64,000 nucleotides of DNA from Blastobasis lacticolella (GCA_905147135.1 LR990060.1:264001-328000), one strand, 5' to 3'. Shown: positions 43,283 to 54,967, numbered from the stretch's first letter. Translations and numbers: made by a program. The notes: generated from the letters alone by a model not told the origin.

Positions 43283-43343
43283 TGCCTGTATTCAGCTGAT
43301 GTTTCTACTGAAGATTAGTAGAAACATCAGCTGAATACAGGCA
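43283..43343. repeat. Perfect 27-bp hairpin with 7-base loop
   Basis: Arms 43,283-43,309 and 43,317-43,343 are exact complements (core ttcagctgatgtttctact) around gaagatt. The pairing does not continue outward. It could be a transcribed small-RNA hairpin, a tiny MITE or a fold-back insertion scar. Confidence 0.75.
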
Positions 43344-44740
43344 ACTACGTGGTAAAATAACTGGTCTTAAGTATTGGCAAACAACTATAGCGATAAAATA
43401 TTCTTTGTCTATTCTTAATATAAACGTGGATTATGCTAAATTGAAAATTATTTCGTACCGACATTTTTTTAACATAACTAGTCAGACCGAGGCGTCAGAG
43501 GTGCTTAATTTGGTCGGTTGAAGTACCTATTCATAAATTTTGGACTGATTTTCTAAAAAAAATATTAACGTTTGTGAACTATAATTATTATAATTTAATT
43601 TATAATTTCTTGTTTCTAAATGTCTGTGGTCGTTATTGTGCATGAGATTGGCTCTTTATGTTGTTTATAAATAAAAAAATGATGTAAATTAAGTGCAATG
43701 TTTTTTGCCTATCCTTAACCCGCTTTGCCCAAAGAGCGTCCCCGCTTTAGGCCTTGGGTGACCGAAATGACCAACGGGTGGTTTTTAATTACACCAAAGG
43801 ATTTGTTGTTTTGTTGAGAGAGAAATTTGTTTTACTATTTTATACATAAATACTTCACCTTGTAAAGCAAATAAAACACACTGAAACCTGTAAATGACAA
43901 TTTTATTTTATCTCGAATCTTAAGGTCTTAAGGTATCCCGTTTAGGCCCCTTCCCCTACCTATCTAAATATTACTAACTCTTTGACCAGCCGCGACTTCG
44001 TTAGCTTATATATAGCCTACTTTGCCCCTATCTACCCTTTTTTCTTGCATATAAACCTTTCTCTTGAATCAATCTATCTATTAAACCGCATTATAATCCG
44101 TTGCGTAGTTTAAAGATCTAAGCGTACATACATATGTACAGACGGCGGGAAGGGACTTTGTTTTATACTATAAAAAGAAGAAGTTTCCTAAATCTACTAT
44201 AACCGTTATGGCCGGCGACTGCGTGTCTACACAGAGAAAATGAACACGTAAAGTTCGAAAAGTCTCACACGAGCAACTCTACTTCCTCTAAAATAAGTAT
44301 ATCTACATATAAGCTGTATTTACAACAGAAACAAACAAAACTTGGATATATTATCTCAGCTTGTTATTATACAATGCAATATGACTTTATCTATTCCATA
44401 GCAGATATGACAATTTACGTCATTCCTTTTATTTGTTTGAACTTGATTCTTTTAAAAACAAGTGACCATTTCAAAATCTCTGGTACTGCCGGGTAGTAAT
44501 AAGTACCCAGAGACCGAAAAAACTGAATTAACTAGGTCATTGTAATACTAGGTGGGTAATACTGCTACAGTTTCACGGTAATCCTCCTTGCATATTCTTT
44601 TTGCTGGTCAGTGACAAACGAGCAGACAGCCCACCTGATGGTTAATGGTAACTGTCGCCCGTAACAGCTACAATTCATACATTTAGGTTGCTGGTAACAA
44701 AAATGCGGAACCGCAGGTGCGTTATCCCTGTGAGGACTAA
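43344..44740. other. Intergenic between genes B and D, no gene seen
   Basis: AT-rich. 43,985-44,175 resembles the dispersed AT-rich repeat family (cgcgacttcgttagc, then cgttgcgtagtttaaagat). Otherwise nothing assignable. Confidence 0.4.
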
Positions 44741-44959
44741 GATGAAATGCCTCATGCCTGTAATTTCGCTGGCTACCTTATCCTTCAAACCGGAACACAA
44801 CAACGCAAGCATTGTTGCTTGGCGGCAGAAATAGATAAGGCGGTGGTGCTCACTCAGGCGGACTCCTCAGGCTTGACAGAGTCCTACCACTTGATAATAT
44901 TCTTCATACAGATTCAACTCAGAATTCGGCGGCGATCTTTGCGTGTGCGATCATTGGTG

Positions 44960-46109
44960 TTATTTTGGGCCACAGCCTTGATACAAGCGGTGTCGGCTCT
45001 GGATTTTCAATTGTCCAACTCCGTGTATCGGCACTGGTTGCCTTTGCATCAACGGTGGCACCGATCGAACCCTTGACACGTATGGTATCTCTTGTACTTG
45101 TGGTGAAAAAGGAGTTTGTTCCACCGGTTGTACTGGTGTTACTAGGGGTACCAGCTCAGCCGTCTTCGGTCGTCTCGCGAGCAGTGTAGGATCCAGAGGT
45201 CGCGAGCGAGCCACGTGTGGTGTCGGCTCCGATGGCCGTGGTGGCGGTCGTTGTAGACCAACAGGTCGCGTCGGCGCCGCTTCTAAATTGGACTTGTAAC
45301 ATAATGTAGTGCCTGTAGACAGTCTTGAATTAAATTCAGTTCGTTTATCTCAGTCTTGGGTTATTGCTTACGGAGTGGCCTTGGATTGCCTTGTCCACTA
45401 AACTGGTAAAGAGTAGAACGGAATTTCGAGATCAATACTTGGCTCATGCGCTTATAACACATTCCTAAATTCAGTTACTAAATTTAGAAACAAAAAGCGT
45501 AAGAGCAAATTAAAGTGGAATGTATTTTTCATAAAATAAGGTAAATTTTTGTATCACAAATTGTTATATTATGTCACGTGTCGCTCCGCTTTTCAAGAAT
45601 CCGAGATACAAAAACGGACCTTATTTTATGATTAAAACATTCCACTTTGATTTGCGCTCACGCTTTTTGTTTCTGAATTTAGTAACTGAATTTAGGAATG
45701 TGTATCGTTTTTCGTGGTACTATGCATTGGATGCAACGTGGTTCGTGATTCGGGATGGTGTGACTTCGGTGTTTCGTAACGTGTTTCGTGGTAATGTGCA
45801 TTCGATGTAACCTGATCATAGAATATATGTATCTACTAGTAGGCATTCTACAAATAAATAAAAATCCTTGAAAGGGATTCGTAGTGGTTTTTAATGTGAA
45901 TGTTCCCTTACCGCTCACGCATCTCCATTTCTTCCTCGGCCCGTTTATTTCTTTCGTTCATCGTTTTGGCGCATATCCTGAGCAGCAGGAAACACAGCAG
46001 CAGCACCCCAACGGCGAGGAGCCACGGCTGGCCGCCCTGGATGCCGTGCTTGATCAGCTGGTTGGCTGCCGCCCAGCGGCGGATCTTGCCGAAGCGTCTC
46101 ATGGCTGCC
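44960..46109 (-). CDS. Gene D: membrane protein with Pro-rich tail (two coding exons)
   Basis: Coding exons 46102-45919 (61 codons plus one base) and 45282-44960 (TAA), phase 1, donor ATGC|GTGAGC and acceptor ATTTAG; 168 residues. The acceptor-like CACCCAG just before the ATG suggests that exon continues to 46,109 as 5' UTR. N-terminus MRRFGKIRRW is basic. One hydrophobic span about residues 27-44 (WLLAVGVLLLCFLLLRIC) is followed by charged ERNKRAEEEMEM. The tail is Pro-rich and basic (LQRPPPRPSEPTPH, LVPLVTPVQPVEQTPF) without PPxY. Placement in the A/B/C group rests on the phase-1 intron after the membrane exon, the Pro-rich tail and position; residue similarity is weak. A MITE fills much of the intron. 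No known family recognised. Confidence 0.55.
45457..45703. mobile_element. Palindromic MITE in gene D intron
   Basis: Arms acacattcctaaattcagtt and its complement continue through aaacaaaaagcg and the aaggt-type core. Best terminal repeats of the family also seen at 24,719 and 28,350. Confidence 0.75.
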
Positions 46110-46154
46110 CTGGGTGCCAAGAAAAAAATTTACACTAGAAAGAAATAAAGAAAG

Positions 46155-47625
46155 ACATTTATTTTATTTATTTATTTTATTTATTAGGAAGCCAACAAAA
46201 TATGAAAATATAATAACATTTTGTTTTTAAACTAACGTATTACACAACAATCATATTTCACTTACAGTCTAACTCAACATGTATAATTCAAAAAATAATT
46301 TTTCGAATCAATAAAATCTTAAATCAAAACTTCTTTTTTTCTACTGATCTTGCTTGATGTGACAATACTCATGTTAAACGCTGGACAAACGTTACATAAA
46401 TTCTAAAAAAGTATAATAAAAATAATATTATATAGTTTTGTATAACCTCATGAAATACGTGACCAATTTTCGTTTAAAGGTTGGAATGGAGTTACAAAAG
46501 ATATCAATGTCCGCATGTTTGTGTAACGAGTTATAAGACTTACCAATCCTATTGAGAGGAGCATTTACACCTAGATTGGTTTAACAAAGCTCTGTTCTAA
46601 ATGGAATATATGTTCCCGGTCTAGAGTTAGGTCTAGGAACACCTATAGCGACCCTAGCTAGCAATTGAGGGGCGTTCAAATGTCCGTTCAACAGTTTGTG
46701 CAGGAAGGAAAGATCTAACAACGTTCTACGATGAGCCAGGGAAAGTGTTATATTTCATTAGCTTTTTATTATATGGAATACTATTGACTGGGATGCGATC
46801 TTTATAGCACAAGTACCTCAAATTTTTTTTTGAATCCTCTCGATTCTAGCTTTATGTACCTCGTAAAAAGGGTTCCAAACTACTGAACAATTCTCCAAAA
46901 TACTGCGTACAAGAGAGTTGAAAATATGTAATACTGTATGTGTTTGTTTGAACTCCTTTGTTGTTCTTATAATTAAGCCGCTGGTTCTCAGCGCTTGTTT
47001 AATTATTTTCTCTATGTGCATTCGAAAATTTAATATGGTATTGACAATGACGCCCAGATCCCTAGTCTGTTGTATCGATTCGATGTTATGGCCACCAATG
47101 TTGTATCGAAAACTTAAATTTGTTCTTTTTCTATGGAATGACAGTTGGTAGCACTTTAGATGGTTAATAGACATTAAATTCTCGTCGCACCAATGGACCA
47201 ATCTTTCCAAGTCCGCCTGCAAAAGCTCAGCATCTGCGGAAGTTTTAACCACCCTATAAAGTTTAAGGTCGTCCGCATAGAGCAGGCAGTGACTATGTTG
47301 GAAACAATGAACAAAATCATTTATAAAAATATTGAAAAGAACAGGGCCAAGATGTGAGCCCTGCGGCACGCCAGAATGCGCAATGAAAGGTTCAGATTCA
47401 AAACCGCCAGCTACTACTTTCATTTTTCTCTCCCGTAGGTAAGAATTAAGCCAGCCAAGCAGTTTTCCGTGGAATCCGCAACCTTCAAGCTTTCGAACCA
47501 GAGTTGAGTGGTCCACCATGTCAAAAGCCTTAGAGAAATCGGTGTATACTGTGTGAATTTCAATATTTTTGTCAAGTGCTTCAGATATTTCATCAACATA
47601 TAACGCTACATATTATTATACATAG
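46155..47625 (-). mobile_element. 5'-truncated Jockey/CR1-type LINE with reverse transcriptase
   Basis: The reverse frame begins near 47,620 and includes VYTDFSKAFDMVDH, HSGVPQGSHLGPVLFNIF and the catalytic LLYADDLKLY, all classic non-LTR reverse transcriptase blocks (motifs 3-5). Frame 47,519-46,818 is open for 233 codons. A one-base change in a nine-A run near 46,825 ends it; beyond that, another frame continues (KFLRYLCYKDRIPVNS). An AAATA-type tail lies at 46,158-46,187. It lacks endonuclease and 5' parts, so it is a dead but fairly recent copy, lying between gene D's ATG exon and its possible 5' UTR exon. Confidence 0.88.
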
Positions 47626-47804
47626 CACACCACGACACAATAATAGTTACATAATTGCGAACGGAAACACTGTCATGTCCCATGCCACTGTCGGTGCCGC
47701 GGCGGCCAGCATGAACCCACTCAGAATGTGCGCTGGTATTCTGTGGGTCCTTTTTTTTAGTTACATCACGGCCGTCAGCTGTACAACTGGGCCTATACGC
47801 AGTG

Positions 47805-47960
47805 TGGGTAGGCTTCCCACAAGGTGGACCGCCGATCTGGTAAAGATCGCAAGTACTAGCTGGATGCAGAAGGCACAGGACCGGCCTTTGTGGAGGGACC
47901 GATCTTTGGGGGAAGCCACTGCCCAGCAGAGGGCGTCTTTCGAATGATATGATGATGAAC
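47805..47960 (+). mobile_element. RTE-type LINE 3' end
   Basis: The frame reads GRLPTRWTADLVKIASTSWM then QKAQDRPLWRD, ending in tgatatgatgatg. The polypeptide pattern and GATGATG tail fit RTE-like elements, a likely source of the machinery that moved SINE-2 and SINE-3. Confidence 0.65.
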
Positions 47961-48342
47961 TTAGCCTATTTCATCAGATTACATCAGGTAGCAGGGCTAC
48001 GTCAGATCCGCCTGGGTGAGTACTACCGCCTTGTCTATTTGTACCGCCAAGCAATAATGCTTGCGTTTTTGTGTTCAGGTTTGAAGGATAAGGTAGCCAG
48101 CACAATTACAGGCATGAGGCAATTCATCTAAGTGCCTGCGGTTCTGCATTTTCGTTGCCTGCAACCTATGAGCCATGGATGTTATGGGTGACAGTTGCTG
48201 TTTACCACCGGGTGAATCGTCTGCTCGTTTGTGACCTTGCATAGCGCCTAGTTGCCTAGCTTTGAGGCTAGTGAAGAGCAACGAATGTTATTGATTTATA
48301 AAATGTTTGATAATTGAATAAGTTACTTAAGATACGACTTAC

Positions 48343-48460
48343 CTGGCAGAATGGAGCTGGTGAATCAATATAAATATGACATTTTCTCAAGTTAATTCCC
48401 AGTATTGTTTGTGGCAGTGTTCACAGCGCAGTTCGGCGAATTTCAGGCGGCAATGAATTA
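48343..48460 (-). other. Possible 5' UTR exon of gene D
   Basis: A consensus donor CTGCCAG|GTAAGT on the reverse strand ends at 48,343, and the next AG acceptor with an ATG is the gene D exon at 46,109. The exon holds one very short frame (MSYLY). The upstream end is unknown. Weak evidence. Confidence 0.3.
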
Positions 48461-48689
48461 ATTTTATCTGTTTGCAAACTTAGATACTCACTACAAAAAG
48501 TGTTTACTTATTTGATAAGGCAAAACATTTAAACAACTGCATAATTACCTACTTACAAGTAACTGTCCGTCACTTTGGGATTCGATGTCGACTCGCGGAT
48601 AACTAGGACAGCTGACCTTCTGGCCTAGCTCCACAGCACACCATGTTCTGTTTTTATGAAGTAGGGTACTATTCATAATGTTTTAAAAA

Positions 48690-48850
48690 ATCGCGGTTAT
48701 TATGACTTTCAAGGGTTTTTTCCGGGTCCGGTCTAACTAACACCGTCGGGCGCTCGCAGCTCTCCAGTCGTCGCGTGACCACGATGCATGCAACTGCGTC
48801 GAAATATCGGGCTACTCGTCAACAAAGGTACGCGGTAGGAAACCCGGAGC
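48690..48850. repeat. Dispersed repeat block
   Basis: cgtgaccacgatgcatgcaa, then cgggctactcgtcaacaaag with gtacgcggta. The last 32 bp also forms the 5' edge of the LINE fragment at 36,506-36,537. Confidence 0.45.
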
Positions 48851-49254
48851 ATACCCTTACAATGAGCGTACTATTCGTCAAGTACGAAGGAAGTTTCGAT
48901 TGGTCAAGCTTGTTTTAACTGCCTGTATTGGTTCTGATTAGTCAATTGGTGAAAGTATTAGGTCAAGATATTTTACCAGAATGTTTAAGAAGACAAGTTC
49001 TTAGGCAACAAATGCTTTCTTAAAAATGTGTCTTCTTATATGCCGCCATATCACCTTATGGTGTTGAAACATGTCTGTTGTCCACTCTGGCGTTGATGAA
49101 ACCCAGATTGTAGTGTGTTATAATTGCTATCACTGTACCGCCATGCGGTGAGGGAAATCATTGTGAGGAATCTTGCACAATTTAACATTCAGCCAAATTA
49201 ACGAGCAACCATGATCCAACCTTTGCTGTGGAATGGACTACCTGGAGAGGTTTT

Positions 49255-49410
49255 CCCTGGAGAGTACTACATGGAGTTCTTCAAGAAAGGGGTGAAAAGA
49301 TTTTTACGGGTTCGGCAACGCGTTGGTGATGCCCCTGGTATTGCAAACGTCCATAGGCTGGGGTGACTGCTTACCATTAGGCAAGCCGTAAGCTTGTTTG
49401 CCACCTTAAT
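49255..49410 (+). mobile_element. LINE 3'-end fragment
   Basis: gttcttcaagaaaggggtga, ggtattgcaaacgtccatag and gcttgtttgccacctt, as at 2,375. Confidence 0.6.
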
Positions 49411-49429
49411 GTGTTCCCTTGTTAACACG

Positions 49430-49550
49430 GTCACGGAGGTCAGATGGCAGCCGGTCCATTGTAAATAGTTAATCTGCCAAATCCTAGCTGGATTATAGTA
49501 AGCCGGTCCCAGCTCTAGAGCACGAGAGCACAACGGAGTATCGATAACGA
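49430..49550 (+). mobile_element. SINE-2 fragment
   Basis: Forward partial copy from gtcacggaggtcagatggca to caacggagtatcgataacg, diverged. Confidence 0.55.
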
Positions 49551-49629
49551 TGACGAGAAGATGTTTATTTTTTTTTACTTTGCTGTTGCTGTAATATTTA
49601 TAATGCTCTACATGGATCTACATATAAAT

Positions 49630-50035
49630 AATTATCTTTTGGCGTTAATGTCCCGGTTATGCTTTCGAACAAGAGGGCCCGGGATCCGCCTTGATCATGA
49701 TCCAGGATTTGGCGATCAGGTAATTAGTGGAGCGACTACCACCGTGACCCTGCTACCAGGGTAACCTGGCCAGATTTTATCATGGTTACAAATTCAGTTG
49801 CCTGAATTTGCAGGTTTCATTACGATGTTCTATTTATTTATTAAAACTTTATGCACTAAAGGTACATTGGCGGACTACCGCCACCCCCTTCACCGAAAGA
49901 GCATCGGTTAGCATTCAACAAATAAACATAACACAGAAAAGAGTCACTGGTACATGGCCGCAGCGGGATTCGAATCCGGTACCACTTGCTTACGAGTCGG
50001 ATACTCAACCGCCCGGCCACGGACGCTCTCTACAG
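49630..50035 (-). mobile_element. SINE-2, complete reverse copy
   Basis: Runs from ggcgttaatgtcccggttat to the tRNA-like head (gggattcgaatccggtacca; gagtcggatactcaaccgc). A TTTATTTATTAA-type insertion near 49,830-49,905 interrupts the middle. Confidence 0.75.
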
Positions 50036-50870
50036 AGCTCTATATTAAGAAAGCGTAATCTGTTTGAAACAAATAATTAACAAAAAATAGTAATAAAATA
50101 TTTATTACACACCTATAATACTTATTATCTATTGTTATAATTCAGTCAGTGCTTATAAACAAACTTAAAAGTACCATAAACAAAAGTATGTAAGGTTCTC
50201 AGCGGCTGTCACCCGCGCACTATTCGGCTCTCTGTAAACATTTAATTTTCCCGCAAGAACCTATTCGTTTCGCGGAATAAATAAAAATGTAGATAGCATT
50301 TAGTAGTTTTAAACAAAAATACAAATCTTTTCTCTTTATAATATTACTTAGTAAGTATATAAAATAAATCGCAGCCAAGTGGGAGCGTTCCCAAATCCAG
50401 GCCAGACCACAAAGTAAGTACCTATACCTACCTTGATACCAGAATAGTTACTATAAATTATAAGATTATCATAAGATGGATGAGAGTTATATAGGTATAT
50501 TGTTCGAGGTACGCACCAGCACGTGGGTCTCCAGTGGATTCTATTAGCCGCTAGCCGGGTAATATCTCTTGGAACACCTTTTTAGCTTGAGCTCTACGGT
50601 CCCAATGTTTTAACCCCAAACGGCGTATAATCTGTCCAAACTGACTTGTCCTATTTAGTTCAGGAAATTATGTATTTAAATGGATAATGTGCAGCAGTAT
50701 TCGTTGAAATTAACATTATATGTATTTCTTGTATAATTCAAGACATTTATACACAATATACGTAGCGTGATTGATACGGCAAGTCGTGATTTTGGGCATT
50801 GTTTGTTCACCAAATAAGACAAGTTAGAAAAAAACAGATCATAAATAAATACACCTGAAAGGGTCTTTCA
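50036..50870. other. Downstream region of gene C, nothing assigned
   Basis: AT-rich with no exon, hairpin or recognised repeat. Should include the gene C 3' UTR end. Confidence 0.35.
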
Positions 50871-50875
50871 AATTT

Positions 50876-51106
50876 CATCATCACAGCCCATAACAGTCTA
50901 CTACAGGACTCCCACGAAAGGGGAGGCCATTGCCATAATCTCTACGCTTGGCAGGCGGGTTGGACAACAAACAAGAGAAAAGGCTGCTGCCCATTTTCCA
51001 GCCTACGGAGACTCTAGATCTTTTGCCTCAAAAACATTAGGCGCCTTTTACGACACCCAGGAATGTAAGGGGTAGGTGCTATTCTACTCTGCCGGATACC
51101 ACACAA
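50876..51106 (-). mobile_element. SINE-3 copy just downstream of gene C
   Basis: Reverse copy from catcacagcccataacagtc to ctctgccggataccacacaa, ending about 30 bp past the gene C stop codon, so it probably lies in the 3' UTR. Confidence 0.7.
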
Positions 51107-51135
51107 ACAAATTTACAAAAATTAAAATTAGTTCA

Positions 51136-54100
51136 TTATTTGGAATTTATGTTTAGTTTGAATTCAATTGTATTGGAGCTGCGTCGAACGATTGTCCAGG
51201 CTTGGTCGCCCGTAGCGGCAGCGGTCGGCAGCAGCGGCTCGCGATCTTGCGCGGGTGCTGGGAAACAATTTATTGTTATTCTACTCTGTGACAAGCGAGC
51301 AGACATACCTGATGGTAAATGGTAACTGTCGCCCATACCATCCACGATTGTTGCATTTAGGATGCAGGTAACAAAAATGCAAAAACGCAGGTACGTTGCC
51401 ACTTTGACGACTAAGATGCCTCATGCCTGTAATTTTGCTGGCTACCTTATCCTTCAAACCGGAACACAACAATGCAAGCATTATTGTTTGGCGGCAGAAA
51501 TATCTATTTAGTTCTAGGCGGTGGTACTTACCCAGGCGGACTCCTCAGGCTAGAGAGAGTCCTACAACCTGACTGGTTGAAGTCTCTAAAGCCGATTGGC
51601 ACCCTAGCTCACTAGATAAAATGTATAAGGGTAAACCCAGCAGTAGACTGTTAGTTATGGGCTTTTTATAATCAGGTTCTGTCTATCACTCGATCTCATC
51701 GCTGCGATCATCCACCTGGAGTGGCGACCTGAAGAGCTAAGAAGGACAAACTATAGGTCCATCAAACTGCAACTTTAATTCGGAGTGAAAATAAGTATTT
51801 AAAAAGTATTAATTCAGCAATCTCGTTTTTAACCGTCGGACTTTCCTTTGTGCGGGTTTATCAAACGCCGGCACTGCATCCGCTCCCCTGTTGCAAATGT
51901 CCTGAGCGACGATGGCCGCCGTCTGACCGTGTGCCTCCCTTGGCAATAAAGAAAACCTTCGAAAAGCTCATGGAAAATTAAGCGAGCTCATCCAGGCAGG
52001 CGCCGACTTATACAGACCGGCCAAGTAGGGACAAATAACTATGGTGAACACAGATTGGAAGTTAGGTGTGCGTGGGATACTGCTATGGGCTGATAATGGG
52101 CTAATGTAATATGTTACCCACAAGGTGAACCGGCGACCTGGTAAAGATCGCACGTACCAGCTGGATGCGGAAGGCACAGGACCGGCCTTTGTGGAGATCT
52201 CTGGGGGAGGCCTATGCCCAAAAATGGGCGTCTTTCGGCTGATATGATGATTGATAATGATGATGTAATATGTTAGGTTCAGCGTTACCTGCGTCGGCTT
52301 GTGGCGGGTATGGCGCGACCCAACCCATTTGAGGTGGCTGCGGCATCGGCATATACGTTCCTGCCAAATTATTCACAAGTCAAAACCAAAACTCTTAGGC
52401 GCTGTTCTAATTGGCAGCGGTTCAAATGGTCAACTCTTATAAGCCTAATTTTACCTATTTGAGCTCTACATATTGAGCTCAGAGCTTTAATGTTACTTGG
52501 ATGACAATACATTAATATGGTATCATGGAGCTGGTGTGGTGTTGGAGTCGGGAGGTGGTCATAGTAACTAATGAACGTAACAAGATAACCACAACGTGTT
52601 TGAGGTTTATGAAATGGACTATAGGTACCATCACAGCCCATAACAGTCCACTGCAGGACTTAGAGCCTCTCCCACAAAAAGGGAGGTTATTGCCATAATC
52701 TCCACGCTTGGTAGGCGGGTTGGAGATCGCAGTGTAATATAACAATGGAAAATGCTGCTGCCCATTTTCCAGTCTACGGAGGCGCTTAGATCTTTTGCCT
52801 CGAAAACATTAGTCGCCTTGTACGACACCCACACGTGTAAGGGGTTGGTGCAATTCTACTCTGCCGGACACCACACGGCCGTAGGTACCGTAGGTACCCC
52901 TTGGCGATATTTAAGGTGTGATGATGATGATGACGACGGAAGGTGGCCAGAGGCACTCCTTAAACAATGCATATTAAACCCATCGAGTTTGGGCTCGTTT
53001 GATTTGTGTTTATTTATTTATTTATTTTACAAGTACTCTGAATAATCGTAGAACATCTACTGAAATTCAGCTAAAATTGGACACGTATAAATAATTACAC
53101 AAGAATATAGTAATCATCGCAATCCATGGATCGTTGTGGCTTACGACGACTGCTATAAAACAAAGGTTCCTGTATAATCTGCACATTGTATATAAGTATA
53201 ATGAGTAAGCAAAATACTTATATACAAGTATAATATTTAAGAGTAAGCTTGAGTAAGAGTGAGTTCTAGCATAAAGCTTACTATGGGTGCTAGCCAACTG
53301 ATATACTACCTACATACTTTCAAATACATACTTATTATACATAGAACACACAGACCCGTAACAGAAATTAAAATTCATCATTGAAATTTCTGCCCGGCCG
53401 GGAATCGAACCCGGGACCTCTTGCGTGGCGACTGGCATGTTGACCACTGAACCACTCAGGTCGTCAACCGTTATGTCCTGTGTAAATAGAATAGAATAGA
53501 ATAAACTTTATTGTGTGTGTAAGAGTGAAGAGATATCTTACCCGGCTGAGGTTCGAAGTCACTTGGAGCGATCGGGTAAGGCGGGGCAGCGGCGGGGTAG
53601 GATGCCCCGTACCGCGGGTACTTCGGCAGGCCGCCCGCGCCCGGCGGGGTTGGAGGCGGGGCGCTGGGGACGGATATAACCCGACGAGATGACACATTTA
53701 TTTTCCTTACTCCAGCGGGCGAGTCGATTACTGGAAAGTGGAAATTTTTTGGTAAATCTTCTATCAGAAAGACGACGTCCACGGACATGGTCTTGACAAT
53801 GGTCTCCAGCATACAACCCTAATCCACAGGTAACCCTGATCCACAGGTTCACCTGTAAATAAAGCAACAGAGGTCACTGCCTGGATCTGCCAAATCCTGG
53901 AACATGGTCAAGGCGGGCCTCGGGACCGCGTGTGCGAGATCACAACTGTGATATTGACGGTAAGATGATAATTTTATTTTCATACTGTAGGCCTCTTTGT
54001 AGGAACTAACAATTATTCTTTAAAGTAGAATAAAGGCCATAGTCCCTACTATATATTAAAGTGTTATGTAGTACCTGAATAAGACTGATACTGCTGCTGA

Positions 54101-54801
54101 GGGTAAGGCGGCAGTGTAACCTTGAACTCGATTGGATCCTCAAGATTCAGCGGAGGATCTTTGAGGCTATGTGCCGGTTGATTCTTGACGCCGGGTTGAG
54201 AATTTGTTTTGAGATTGGCCGCCTGTGAAGTCTTGCGGCTAGGCGGCAGTGGGTCTTTGACTTCGGAGTCGGCTTTGGGCGGATTCCTGGAGCGAGCTAG
54301 AAGTAAATGAATATTACATTTGGTAGTTTGTTTTTAATAAATAAATAATAATGATCTTGCCAGTCTATTCTGAAATGTGTCCTAATATAGTTAGTTATAG
54401 GTGTATGTGCAGATTAAGTAATTGGAAAGGTAGTTTAATTTAAATCGATAACAGAAGCATCGTCTTTCACATCACACGTGTTACTGCAACTGCGCATTCG
54501 CGACGCGCTCGCAAAATCTGGACGCACCTTTGTACAGTCAGCTGAAGCGTGTATAGACTCCTCACAGCATACATTAAATGTATCTATTCTCTCTGCAGCT
54601 GAGTGTACTATAGGATAGATGTTGAGTTGTGTCTTGTGTGTCAACTATAGTAAAACACTTTATTTACTTAATATAAAACTTACTTCCACTCTTAGGTCTG
54701 TCGCGCCGCCGCTTATAACCACCATGCGTCTGGAGGTACCGGCACCAGCACGTCAGCACGGCGAGCCCCACAACCACCACCACCACCACCGCTGCTCCAA
54801 A
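51136..54801 (-). CDS. Gene C: intact paralogue of A and B (first exon not found)
   Basis: Exons in transcript order: 54801-54684, 54296-54075, 53730-53542, 52360-52289, 51257-51136 (TAA). Every intron is phase 1 and every split codon joins, giving 240 residues from the membrane exon onward. That exon reads FGAAVVVVVVVGLAVLTCWC then RYLQTHGGYKRRRDR, one span followed by basic residues. Exon 54,296 ends PPYPQQQYQSYS (A has AYPQQQYAPYP). Exon 53,730 carries SAPPPTPPGAGG and SDFEPQP. Exon 52,360 begins TYMPMPQPP. The last has QDREPLLP and ends KLNINSK. The PPxY of A is not kept. The membrane exon enters in phase 0, as in A and B, so a short start exon is expected upstream (above 54,801); I could not place it. 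Function unknown; likely a membrane-anchored Pro/Tyr-rich adaptor by analogy. Confidence 0.75.
52085..52270 (+). mobile_element. RTE-type LINE 3' end
   Basis: Second forward copy of the 47,805 segment: ggtaaagatcgcacgtacca, then ggcgtctttcggctgatatg. It ends directly beside gene C exon 52,360-52,289. Confidence 0.65.
52626..52880 (-). mobile_element. SINE-3 copy in gene C intron
   Basis: Reverse copy from accatcacagcccataacag to ctctgccggacaccacacgg, all blocks present. Confidence 0.75.
53270..53466 (-). mobile_element. SINE-1 copy in gene C intron
   Basis: Reverse copy with gggaatcgaacccgggacct (reversed B box) and ctgaaccactcaggtcgtca at the head end. It ends about 75 bp from the donor of exon 53,730-53,542. 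Confidence 0.75.
53878..53975 (+). mobile_element. SINE-2, 3' part
   Basis: tctgccaaatcctggaacat, ggcgggcctcgggaccg and gtaagatgataatt. Confidence 0.6.
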
Positions 54802-54967
54802 CTAACCCGGATAAGGAAAATAACACATGAAGGTATAGCCAGCTACAGAGTGAATGGAGCGCCCCTACCTACAATAAATAATTAATAATTTACCTGATGG
54901 AAAGTGGTATTAAGTTACAAGAAATTGGCAACGTTTGCTAGAAATGAAAGAAATGCATCGTCACCCT

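Noticed and set aside
44747..45189. Forward frames of 74-109 codons opposite gene D
   Set aside because: Antisense shadow of the gene D last exon, without splice or start support.
47576..47947. 123-codon frame starting MLQIFHQH
   Set aside because: Crosses from flanking DNA into an RTE-type LINE end; only the GRLPTRW part is a true, degraded transposon reading frame.
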